Assembly: GCA_025331445.1 (NCBI GenBank) | Contig: JAIWNE010000180.1 | Location: 1-44,257 of the forward strand | Source of the DNA: Blakeslea trispora | Taxonomy: Eukaryota; Mucoromycota; Mucoromycetes; Mucorales; Choanephoraceae | DNA: 44,257 bases | Direction of reading: 5' to 3' | Part shown: positions 21,331 to 31,089 of the stretch, in pieces | How the letters are laid out: every line of letters starts with the position of its first letter | How positions within the stretch are numbered: position 1 is the first letter of the stretch | Program-made: the position numbers and the translations under genes | Notes under the pieces: model-generated | Databases searched by the model: none | What the model saw: the letters and a program-made list of their open reading frames with translations, nothing else | What the model was told of the DNA's origin: nothing

Positions 21331-21853
21331 CCCTAATAGTTATCCATCCTGGGATTAGATATTTTTAACTTTCGTCTATCGACAGTTGTTTTAAAGGGCA
21401 ATTACATTGTTCTCTCTTTTTACACTTTACTTTTGTTTAACTTTAACTTTATTCATTTTTGAATTTTATTGTTAATACATCTCTACCTTGCTTTGTTATA
21501 CAGCTATATTTTTGAATTCTGTCTTCAAAAGCTTACAAGTGCCTAGTTATTTTACCTTTATTTGTATCTCTCTCTGTGTGTGTGATAGTTTTTACAGTCT
21601 TCTATTATAACCTTATTTGTTTGTTTATTTTTCACTTGTTCGAATCAAGGGTAAACATACAGCAGAGATATAAGTTTGTCATAAGTTCAAAGTTAGTCGG
21701 GTCAATAGATGCAAAGCCAAAAAAAATCAGGTCACGTGACCGTCGGAGTTTCAACCAAGACTTTCCTAATTTGGACTTTAAACTCCGCTGTTGACAAAGG
21801 TCCTTTTAGCCTTGATTTTTATTCTAAATCAAAATTTCAGAATAAAAAGGGGA
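21331..21853. other. Interval between Ty3 element and relic LTR
   Basis: No intact gene. The last 200 bp before 21854 may be the worn 3' end of the element that owned the relic LTR, but no pol motif is readable. Confidence 0.4.
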
Positions 21854-22174
21854 TGTTTTGTGGAGGGGTGGACGAGCCCAGACTGAGTCAAGAAAGAAAA
21901 CAATGAGGATTACGAACCCAGACGAAAACAGGTGACAAACCTACCAAGGAGAGAATCAACAAAGTTGAGTCTCTCACAAACAAACACAGTACCACCGAAA
22001 ATAGTTATAAAAATAAGATCATTTTATAAATAATAAAAACAATCAGTTCTTCCCCATATACGATATACTTTTCACAAGATTATTGAATTGTTGGAAACTT
22101 TACTTATAGTCAAGAAGAAATTATAAAATAGAAGAAATAGTCAGTCACAAAGGTATTGAAGACCCCATACAACA
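21854..22174 (+). repeat. Relic LTR of a related Ty3 family
   Basis: It begins TGTTTTGTGGAGGGG, ends CCCATACAACA, is about 321 bp long, and aligns loosely with the LTRs at 14760 and 21012. Shared blocks include AATAATAAAA, TTGTTGGA, TTATAGTCAAGAA and ATACAACA. A purine run AAAAAGGGGA precedes it, so it is probably a 3' LTR whose internal part has been lost. No second LTR or target duplication was found. Confidence 0.65.
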
Positions 22175-22289
22175 CACTGTCTGAATTTCTTACCGCTAAA
22201 AGTTGCTCACAGCGAATTATTTCTAGTAATTTGATTGGTCAAAATAGTTTATTTTATTTTCAAACAAGTCGTCGTTTCCTTATCTTTCT

Positions 22290-23212
22290 CTTTTTCCACA
22301 CTTATTAATGGTTCGTAGTGAGTATTCTTTTACTAAAAGAAAGGTAATCAAAATATTAATAGTAATTAGTATATTGGGTATAGTAATATCAAACAACAAG
22401 CTAGTCTTGTTTATCGCTATGTTGGATTAAAGGGTAAGCAGTAGCACTTCTGTTTGTACTAGTTTATTAATACATTTTTTGTAGTTTCAGGTGCTTATTT
22501 GGCTTGGCTTGAAGATCTCTACAAAGGAACGAGAACGTCTATTACTGTTGTTCTGTAAGTTAATAACCATACATGCTTATATTGTTACTAATTTTAAACT
22601 GAACTTGCTTATTAGATATTCTATCTTGTAGGTTCGTTGCAAGTACTGAAACTTTTTAAAGACAAGGTATAGTTTTTATTATTTGTATAAATTACTAATT
22701 TTAACAAGTAATTTTATTCTTTCATTACTATAGCTACTTGCTCTCTATCTCTACTTTTTCCGCAGTACGTCTATCTTTTTACGTTTGAAGTAAAGGAGCA
22801 GCGCATACTGGTCCAAATGATAGGTGCAAAGGTAAGTGCAATATGTAGACGCTTCACTACACGGGAAAGTTGCGTATGGGAACCCAGTACATCCAATATC
22901 AAGCAAGCCAATGATATGGAAGGATAAGCAAACGTTTTCCGTATTCTATTTCTACCAAATATCAAATATAAACAAAAAAAAATACACTAGCCAATTATGA
23001 AAAGCAATATATACCAAATAAAGAACACATCTTGAAAATATAATCAAATGAAAAAGCAGTATTATTGAAAATGAGTGTAATAATGTAACTTAAAGAGCCT
23101 ATAAGAATCTAAAACGCGAATACCAAAGGTCATTTTAAGCCAATGGTGTAGAGCACGTATTGATGAAAAGAGCGAATAAGATCAAAGGATTGCCGTGAAA
23201 TATATGATGAAG
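22290..23212 (+). ncRNA. Unit 2: multi-exon transcript-like region and CCAAT tail
   Basis: Introns are readable at about 22344-22383, 22434-22490 and 22555-22615, with GTAAG/GTAATC donors and TTTCAG/TTAG acceptors. Short exons give no joined long ORF. The tail starts at the donor-like AAAGGTAAGTGCAA (22827) shared with unit 4. It contains several CCAAT boxes, AATAAAGAACAC, GAGCCTATAAG, and GAGCGAATAAGATCAAAG, closely matched by the complement of unit 3. The left part is probably cut off by the relic LTR ending at 22174, which would explain why no C gene lies beside it. Confidence 0.5.
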
Positions 23213-23475
23213 AGGTCTTAAACTTGTGTTATTCACCTGCTTTTAAAACACAAGTTTGACGCAGGATTAGGGCATAAATCAGAAATTCAAGTTTAATGCC
23301 AAGTTGAGGCCTTAAACTTGTGTTTTTTTTGCCTGCTTAAAAAACACAAGTTTAGCGCAGATATAGGGCCTAAACAAGTTACATTTGTTAAATACTAGGT
23401 GTGTCACATAATTAAACTTCATAAGTTTAGCGCAGATTTAGGCCCTATATCTGCGCTAAACTTGTGTTTTTTTTC
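23213..23475 (+). repeat. Unit 2 hairpin array (AAACTTGTG / GCGCAGAT motifs)
   Basis: There are nested perfect inverted repeats: 23220-23230 with 23247-23257 (11 bp), 23313-23328 with 23339-23354 (16 bp), and 23339-23371 with 23440-23472 (33 bp). Loops of the first two contain CCTGCTT. The motif GGCCT recurs. No coding potential. This is the analogue of the arrays at 13478 and 24990. Confidence 0.85.
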
Positions 23476-23479
23476 TACT

Positions 23480-23973
23480 GTGCACACTACAATCAATTGA
23501 AATTGCCTGCCGTCGCATCCACGTTTTTTTTTTATGTAGATGAGACGGCGGTGAGATTGATAATTTTTTACTGCTTAATTTAAAAATCTCATTTTCTCTA
23601 CGAAAACACGTTCATTGTGAATAAAACTTTCTAGGATGACTCTTGAATAAATGTACTTTATGTTTGTTAACTTGAATGTTTTGATTACTTACAAAATCTT
23701 TCATAACTTGACGATTTTGAGTTTACAGCCTTTTCAACCATTTTATTAAAAATTCGATTTCCGCCATTTTTCTCGAAATGACTTAGATTTATTTTCTTTT
23801 TCTAAGTCGAATAGGCAGTGAATTGAGAGAGATTGCTTTCCAGACTACATATTTCTTGTCGTTGTTTGATTGCAAGAGGGCATATTTGCAATAAAATTGA
23901 AGATGTACCTTTCCATTCACCTTAATATCGCTTTTTTTTGGTATCAAAATGATCAGAAAAACAAGAAGTAATA
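23480..23973. other. AT-rich interval, no gene seen
   Basis: A small inverted pair (TGCCGTCGCATC / GATGAGACGGCGGTGA) lies near 23500-23560; otherwise no feature can be supported. Confidence 0.35.
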
Positions 23974-24738
23974 CAGTCAGACCTCGATTTTGTTATACGA
24001 TTTAGCCCCACCAACTCTCGGTAGTATGTAAATATGACTAAATTTCGATTTTGTCATAGTCATAAAATATTCAGAAACCGTATGACAGAATTTAACTTTT
24101 AGAAAGATATCATTGGATATTTTATATTTTAAATTCAGAAGAATAACAAAAAATCTGTGATTATACTTTGTACTGGAAGACATTCTTGCTCTGGTCTTAC
24201 TTTTTTGTCTAATCTAACAAACTTAAAACATTTATGTGGCTATGCACAACATATCAAACGCTTCACCTCTTGTTCTTATCAATGCTTAGCAAGCACCTGA
24301 AAAGAATAAGCATGAAAAGTTTAATCAGAAACAGCGCTTAAAAATTTGTTTTATGGCCGCTTATGAGCTCAAAAAGACTCAAGAGTAGATGTGTTGTTGG
24401 GTAAAGCGCCCATTGAACATGGACTGCTTGTCTAGTCAAAGCGCTATTAGTAAGATTACAAAAAAAATTTTGAAGACCTGTCTGGGATGTTAGTTCAGAG
24501 AGTGAGTATTAGGAACAACAAGAAAGCTCATTGTCCTAAAGTGAAATACGAGTTTATTGAACTTTTTACTCAAATAAGCAATGATAATATTGCTATCAAA
24601 CCAATTGCGCATTTAAGATTCAGGAACACTATGTGACTACTAAAATTTATACAGTCACATTATTTTATTTTTTCATAATTTGATTTTGTCATAGAATTTG
24701 CCTCCACCCACCGTATGACTAAATCGAGGTCTGACTGT
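23974..24738 (+). mobile_element. Pogo-like (Tc1/mariner) element, decayed, 765 bp
   Basis: It is flanked by TA on both sides (23972-23973 and 24739-24740). The terminal inverted repeats begin CAGTCAGACCTCGATTT and match over about 26 bp with two mismatches. Inside, 24321-24480 (+) translates with stops to a helix-turn-helix resembling the CENP-B/pogo N-terminal domain (QRLKIC, AYELKKTQE, then a serine-rich DCLSSQS-IS-I block), and a second piece follows at 24500-24600. There is no DDE core, so it is an internally deleted, non-autonomous copy. Confidence 0.8.
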
Positions 24739-24839
24739 AGATAAACAATCTTTCATAAAATATTAACAGCTTTTGACTTTTTTCATTTTTTCTAAAAAAG
24801 CAGCGAATCTGTCTTAATTATACCTTTTATATGACGTGT

Positions 24840-24960
24840 CAATTTTGAGAGATTTTTTGAAACTTTTTTCTTTGTTAATTCTTAATGAGGGTGTTTTTGC
24901 AACTTTTTTTGGCTGATCTTAAGAAGGGTTTTTTTTTGAAACTTTTTCTTTACACTAATT
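24840..24960 (+). repeat. Repeated T-run motif (GGGTTTTTTTTGCAACTTTTT type)
   Basis: Three spaced copies of a T-run, G(C/A)AACTTTTT motif occur here, preceded by TTAAT/CTTAA. Two more copies with the same context lie at about 31980-32075, near the transposase-side end of copy 2, in the same orientation. Confidence 0.5.
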
Positions 24961-24989
24961 TTTATTTTTTAAAAGATACACTAGAGAAA

Positions 24990-25260
24990 AAAAAACATGA
25001 ATTTCACACAGAATACACCCCATATTCCGCCTTAAATTCAAACATGAATTTATGCGCAAGACTTCACCGAAAATCCATTTTCTAAATTTCAGGCCTAATT
25101 CTGTGTGAAATACACCTTTTTTTAAGCAGGCGAAAAAGACGGATTTCAGGCCATTTTCTAATGAAATTCATGTTTGTTAAAGCAGACAAAAAAAGATGGA
25201 TTATAGACTATATTCCATACATTTTACTATGACTTTCAGGCCCACTCTTTAATCTTATTC
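24990..25260 (-). repeat. Unit 3 inverted-motif array (ATGAATTTCA / TTTCAGGCC)
   Basis: Perfect inverted repeats pair 24993-25006 with 25162-25175 (14 bp) and 25002-25014 with 25098-25110 (13 bp). TTTCAGGCC occurs three times. GCCTGCTTAAAAAA on the minus strand is shared with the array of unit 2, at the equivalent place between stem arms. Confidence 0.8.
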
Positions 25261-26340
25261 GCTCCTTTCATCAATACGTGCTTCACATTATTGGCTTAAA
25301 AAGACCTTCGGTGTTTGCATTGCTAGACTCCCATAGGCTCTCTCGTGTTACATTTCTAAATAATTACTTTCATTACACTCCTTACTATTCGACCTTAGTT
25401 TAAAGATGTATCCTTTATTTGGTATCATTGCTTTTCTTTATTGGCTGATATGCCTTCATCCTTGCTTATTTAGTATTCGGTTAAATCATATCACGGAAAA
25501 CGTTTTTGGGTTTTTTCATATTATTGGTTCATTCATTATAGAAATCACTATATATGATTTGTTGGGCGTACTCTATACCTCGCATCATTGGCTAATTCTT
25601 TGTTGATTATACCAGGTTCCCATGCTCACTTTCACCATTTTGCTGGTCAAGAGTAGCGCAGGCTTTGGTATTCACACTTACCTTCATTTACGTGTCGTTT
25701 GCCACTTTGTAACTATTGTTCAAGCTATGGAAAGGCCAAAGAGCGTACAGGGAGACTTGACTTCTGCTTGCAGATAAGGCACTGTAGTAAACGAAACGCA
25801 AATATAAATGTTAGAATTGTCTTAAAATACAATCAATAAATGGGAAGCTTACCTAGGGATGCTCTAGAAGATCAGTTATCACAGATATAGAGGACAAAGT
25901 TTCTAAAAATATAGTCATTTTGACATTAGAAACAGCTCAAGCATATATAAGTTTCTTCACTTACGTTGTAACAAACATCAAATATTTCTTAGTCTTTGCA
26001 AGGGCTTCAAAACACAACTCATCAACACACTACAACCATTAGAAAGTGTTAACTTGGGTTCAATAAGAGAATGTGGTGCTTACCTTTTTGATTCAGTGTA
26101 GGATAAGGGGGCTAGTCGGTTACTTGGAGCTATCATATCTGAAAATGATTCGTATTAGAACAAACATGGTGCTGTTTTTGGGATGCTTACCTGGAACCAC
26201 TAATAAAAGAGAAGAGAGAAAAAAGAAAAAAAAAAGAATGAAAATTTTTTGATTGGTTTTCACCTTTTTTTTCTTTACTCGACCCAATCAGTGTTCAGGG
26301 CATGAATTGTTTTACTTCGATTTTTTTACTCAAATAAAAT
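25240..26340 (-). ncRNA. Unit 3: divergent multi-exon transcript-like region and CCAAT tail
   Basis: On the minus strand four introns are clear: 26139-26190, 26030-26083, 25903-25964 and 25782-25852, with GTAAGC/GTAAGTG donors and CAG/TAG acceptors. Exons of 46-110 nt have no common long frame. The tail begins at AAGGTAAGTG (25681) and contains repeated CCAAT, AATAAAGGATACATC and GAGCCTATGGGAG, then GAGCGAATAAGATTAAAG. The first exon lies within about 150 bp of the C start on the opposite strand, implying a shared bidirectional promoter, as for unit 1 in copy 1. Confidence 0.55.
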
Positions 26341-26410
26341 CAACAATCTACTGATTGTAAGTGTAAAATCTTTTCTTTTCTACTACTTTCACTCCAGTCT
26401 AGGCTATAAA

Positions 26411-27580
26411 ATGTTACCATACAACTACCGCAGCAACGTCAACGCTAATGCTGATGCCAGTTTGACTCCTTCCCGGGCAAATGACTCTCAACATTTTGTC
26501 CCTGTCCCTGTTCGTCGTTCCAATACTTCAGCAACGGATCGCAAACTCGAAGAAATGTCGCAAAGCCTTGAAGAAGCGAAAGCAAGTTTGGAAGAGTACA
26601 AGGCTAAGTGCGACAGGTTGTCTGCCAAGTGCGACGAATTGATATTTTAAAGGAGCAACCAGCCAGCAACAAGAACCAAATTCGATTTTCCTGAATCCAA
26701 AACGGATTTGAAAAAGATTCGTGTTAGTATCAACCTACATAAGCTTCAAAAAGATAGTTTCTAATCATTTTTTTAGTCTCTTGTCCTGAAAGAACAAGCG
26801 AACCAATTGGGTGCTGCTAGTTGGGATCTGAATGAGACGCTTATCAAGGGCCCTGTCAATGGCATTTACGTAAAAGCTATTATTCAAAGCACTCTTACCA
26901 ATCGAATCTATAAAGAAATAACGTCAAACTACGTTTGGCCCGATATGGATGCGAGGGACTATATTGTAGATGTACTTTCTCAACAGTATAACTATCAAAA
27001 ACGTATCCAAAAAAAGAAAAGACGAGTTGGAGTGAGCAAGTTTTAAGCAACAAGTTGAACAAATACCGAACCCGTAAAACCAACGTAAGTAAAGCTTGTG
27101 TAAAGTGATGTTCTATGCTCTTTTGCTAAACAAAGTACCTGGATTGTTGATTTAGGTCTTGAATAGAAGAAGACAAACCTACGAGAGCCACAAAGATGAG
27201 CTTCACAACTTGTTAGGCTCACATGTAAAATGCTTGCAAGTGTTGACGACTGAAATGATGTCTGACCAAGAAGATGAGTATGATGAAGAAGGCAAGCAGT
27301 TTAGATCCAGAAAAGCGCCTCATTATAGAAGACAAAAGGTAAATCAAAGACAAAACAACTATTCATGCATAGATAAAGAGTATCATTTAGTAACTTGATC
27401 ATTTAGTGCACCGATTTCTTTAACACTCTCGATCACCTTCGTCATGTTGACAACCGTAAGATGAACAGCAACTTTGAGCCTAGTCGAATAGGCTCTCGAG
27501 TATTTAAAGTTATGCCTAAAAGAAATACAGTTTTGTTGCGAGAACTACCTGAATGGGCTGTTGATCGTGGGCTTTTGTAA
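26411..27580 (+). pseudogene. Protein C of the cassette, copy 2 (nonsense and frameshift)
   Basis: The exons are 26411-26722, 26777-27084, 27156-27338 and 27407-27580. Exon 1 encodes an N-terminus starting MLPYNYR and a coiled coil (EEMSQSLEEAKASLEEYK), with an in-frame TAA at 26648-26650. Exon 2 has WDLNETL and a basic region, and is one base shorter than a multiple of three, which causes a frameshift before its end. Exon 3 has EMMSDQEDE and an Arg-rich tail, and exon 4 starts CTDFFNTLDHLR. Exon 4 is 174 nt in both copies. AATAAA follows at 27591-27596. Identity to copy 1 is about 30% by eye, much lower than for the transposases. Confidence 0.75.
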
Positions 27581-27621
27581 CTTTTTCTTTAATAAAATCT
27601 AAATTTATATGTACTTTCTTG

Positions 27622-28359
27622 TCAATCCAAGAGCGATAAAAACGTTACTCTTTTTTGTACTACGAAAGCGTATAGGTGTATACAGGTTTTGGACGGGTAA
27701 AATACTATAAGAGCATTTAGCCTCGGATTTGTTCGGAAGGGTTTGTTTCTTTCACTGATGCCTGTTTCAATCAAATTGGTACTAAGGCGAGGGTTTTTAT
27801 ACCGACTGACGAATTCAAAACAGTGCTTGGTACTGAAAGCCTCTTAGTTTATATGGTACTTGGCTTCGTGAAAGAAAAAGGATTTAATAACACCTGCACG
27901 TACATGCTCTTCGCTTCTGGTATCTAGAGTATCTTCCAAATCATCATTGTCATAGTTGTCTGGACAGTAGGCATAGATACGTGCCCCATTATCTCGACCT
28001 GTTCCGAGCGACTTGTACACATACCCAAGTACCTTCATTTGCTTAATCTTTTGCACTTCGTTGGGTACATCAACATCCGTCTCATATAGGCTGTGGTAGT
28101 AAGCTTGCAAGCAATGTTAATTTTCAAGACTCAATCTATCGGATTCTTTTCTTGCAAAAGAAACCATGGCATGACCATTTTCCTGTAACTGTTCGTGGCC
28201 TGTGGCGTCTCCATCTTTTTCGAAAAGTTTCAGTATGTCCTCTCTGTGCAAGGATCTGTTGGATCCGAATTCCACTAGTTGTAAAGTGCTGTGTTCGTCA
28301 GAAGTATGATGCATTTTAGTGTTTAAGAGAAAAATAGAAGTTAATTGTTTTTTCGTCAC
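27622..28359 (-). pseudogene. Protein B of the cassette, copy 2 (decayed)
   Basis: The frame from about 28359 (ATG also at 28314) aligns with B of copy 1: KVLGYVYKS, YDNDDLED, EEHVRAG followed by KSFFF. A TAA at about 28114-28116 interrupts it, the frame is lost after HEAKYHIN near 27845, and a shifted frame carrying FEFVSRYKNPR continues to a TGA at 27622-27624. Its end is 41 bp from the end of C. No known domain. The gene lies 354 bp downstream of the transposase stop, in the same orientation, as in copy 1. Confidence 0.65.
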
Positions 28360-28712
28360 CGTTTCAAAAGCCCTTGAAAAAAAAGCAACTTTTCCCTATT
28401 TGGCATATATGGTTTAAAATTGTTTCAACTTTGCATTTTTCTGTTGACATTTTCTTCTTCTTTTACTTCGTTCAGTATGGTTTTTAAAGACAATGCAAAA
28501 GGCAAAGTGCTACAAAAATACACCTTCTAAAATGCTTTTTTTTTAACAAGATCCAACAGTCAAGTTTAACTTTTTAACAACTTTAGTTTATTTAAATACA
28601 AAAAAAAATGAGTTATAAAATACTAATAAAAGTCTTTAGGTAGCAAAAGAAGGAAAAAAAACAGATTAAAACAAACGAGAAAAGAGAGAGAGAAGACAAA
28701 AAGCGAACTTGC
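28360..28712. other. Spacer between transposase and B of copy 2
   Basis: Purine-rich on the plus strand next to the transposase stop (AAAGAGAGAGAGAAGAC), hence pyrimidine-rich in the transcript, as in copy 1. No ORF. It should hold the transposase 3' untranslated region and the B promoter. Confidence 0.4.
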
Positions 28713-31085
28713 TCAAGAAGTATAGTATGGAACAGAATCGTGATCTTTGAAAAGATTATTGACTGCATTCGATGCATATATGTCTTTTCAAAGACTGACT
28801 TGTGATTCGTATTAATTTTTTGATGAAGAGATTGTTTCTTTCGAAACTAAATCCCCAAAAGCGAGACATTGGGCCAAACTTGTATATGCACTCGCGAAGA
28901 TGTAGCATGAAGTGGAAGTAGGGGGTGACAGCTTGAGGGCCAAAGCGTTGTTCAAAGCCCGAGCAAAAGCAAGCAAATGGTCGTGGGCAACTTCTATGTC
29001 AGTTATCTTGATAGCATTAGAGTCTAGAAGTTGAAGAGCAGTGATTAAGTGCATGATTAAGTTGTAATCAGAGGCAGGCAACAGGGGAGGAGATAAGACA
29101 TGTTCTGCAACAGAGGTCATGAATTCTTTAAATTCAGCAGCTTTGGTGTATGGCAGACCATCTTTGACTATTTTTTTAGCAAATGGAGCACAGAAAGCAT
29201 CCGGGTTAAACTCAATGAACTCTTGCATGGTCTTCTTGATCTTAAGGTGGGAACCCTTTGGCAGCATAACTTTCAAAATCTTCTTCACAACACCAAGGTA
29301 CAACGCATGCATTGGCTCGATTGCCAATGTGCCATAAGAATAGTAGGGCAGTTCAAACAAAATTGAGTATCTGACCCCACTATTCTTCTCCAGGATCTCT
29401 CTTCCGGTACTTGTTGCTGCGTTTTTCCAAGCCTCAGAGGAGTTTCTCGTTTCTTGCGCATTTCTTGACTCCCAATGCTCACAATCCCAGTTACAGTAGT
29501 TTCGGCGGTTGCGAGAGCCTTCAATCCTAGGGAAATTTGTCTTACAGAAATGACATCCGAAGCTGCTGTTGTACGACATACTTCCAGCAAGCTTCTTTGT
29601 GGCCGGCAAATCCGAACTGACTGAAAAGAGGCATGCTCTGACCATGTTGTGCTGAACACTCCCATCTGACATTATCATCTTCATGGTAACATCTTCTAAC
29701 AACACTTTTATTTCTTCTATCAAAGGAGCGAGGCAGAAGTTGATGGCGGTAGTAGGAGGTTCCTTGGGGCCAGAGATTACACCAACAAGTATCATGTTCT
29801 TCTTGAGATGTCGGCCTTTTTCTTTGGGCAAGTTCATGATGGTAAGGTATATACAACCAACACTATGAGAAGTGTTGTAAGGGCTAAACCAATCAATATT
29901 CATGGAGAGAAGAAGGTTGTAATCTGACAGTTGAACGAAAGGAAGTTCAGAAGGAGATGTCTTGAAGTTGAGGAAACCGGTAGCATCGTAACGATCAAAC
30001 ATGTAGTCCATGGAGTTCTGTCGGTACTTCCAATCAGTAATTTGCTTAGCGAAGCCCTTTCGCAAGAAGAGTTTTTGAATGATTTTGCTAATGGAGCAGT
30101 ACGAGTAAACCATTTTTGGGACAAGCTTTTTTTCTTTGATTTTATACAACTCTTCTTGGCAAAATTCCATAGAAACATTTGGTTTATATACAGCGGATTG
30201 AAGAGGACAATGGCAAACTACTTGACTTTTGGGCTCGTCTACCAATGCTGACATCTGATGGCATGATGGACATACTGCATGATGTTTAATACCATCGGCA
30301 CTAAATGTTTCAAGTGGGCTTCGACCGAGGAAAGTTGCAATCGCTTTTGGAAAGCGGTACTCGTCACCGTGAATCTCTAAGACTTGGTTGAGTGATTCCA
30401 TCACTGCCTCCGTCTGGCTTCTAGGAGCATTGTTGTTGTGCAGATTTGTTACCATGGTCGATAGGATTGTTGCAAACTTGGATTGTGGGATTTTATCAGC
30501 TAAGTAAAAAAAAAATTGTGAAGATTAGCTTACAGGTATAATGTTAAACAATAGATTATCACTTACAAAATGGAATGTACCCAGGTATTAAATATTGACG
30601 TTCAAAACCCATCATATCAGGAGTAGCATCAACATAATCAGTAACATCGGCATCAAAGACATCATCCATAGTACAGTCCTTTGGATCGGATTGATCTACT
30701 TCGGCAACTTCAGAAGAAGTTTGAGTATCTTCAGCTAGAAGCAAGTTAGTTATGATTCAGCAATGCAATTACAAAATGCTACGCGACTTACTTTGATCAG
30801 TAGGAGCAGTGCTTCTGACTACTCTGCGGTAGTGTACAGGAGTGTTGCGAATAGCAGACTTTCCATCTAAGTAAAGATACAAATAGGGTATATTAGAATC
30901 AATTGTTATTATTTGCATGCCATGTACTTACTGTAGGTAGTTCTCCATTTTTTGTAGGTCTCGCCTTCAAACTTGTTTTGTCTCAAGTGGTATCTGTAAG
31001 CAAATTGCTTCAAGAGACGCTCGTACAAGGGTTTTTCACAGCATTCATCACAGTGGCACTAATAGGATCTCTATACGGTAGACAT
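28713..31085 (-). pseudogene. Tnp2/CMC-like DDE transposase, copy 2 (stops and frameshifts)
   Basis: The four exons are 30932-31085, 30792-30866, 30567-30734 and 28713-30499, all with phase-1 introns at the same places as in copy 1. Exon 1 has CHCDEC but TAG stops at codons 5 and 9. Exon 4 is open for 547 codons and carries MNIDWF, SSDLPATKKLA with GCHFCK, and IEPMHALYLG. Near 28925 a one-base loss in a C-run shifts the frame; the lost sequence HFMLHLR, FWGF and ERNN is readable in the next frame, and two further single-base losses follow before the TGA at 28713-28715. Roughly 60% identical to copy 1 by eye, so the two are different families rather than a recent duplication. Confidence 0.85.
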
Positions 31086-31089
31086 TTCA

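Noticed and set aside
23213..23475. Possible CRISPR-like array
   Set aside because: The repeats are inverted rather than regularly spaced direct repeats, and the DNA is eukaryotic.
28261..28279. GGATCCGAATTCCACTAGT looks like a cloning polylinker (BamHI, EcoRI, SpeI sites)
   Set aside because: It is in frame within protein B of copy 2 and the surrounding residues align with copy 1, so vector contamination is unlikely.
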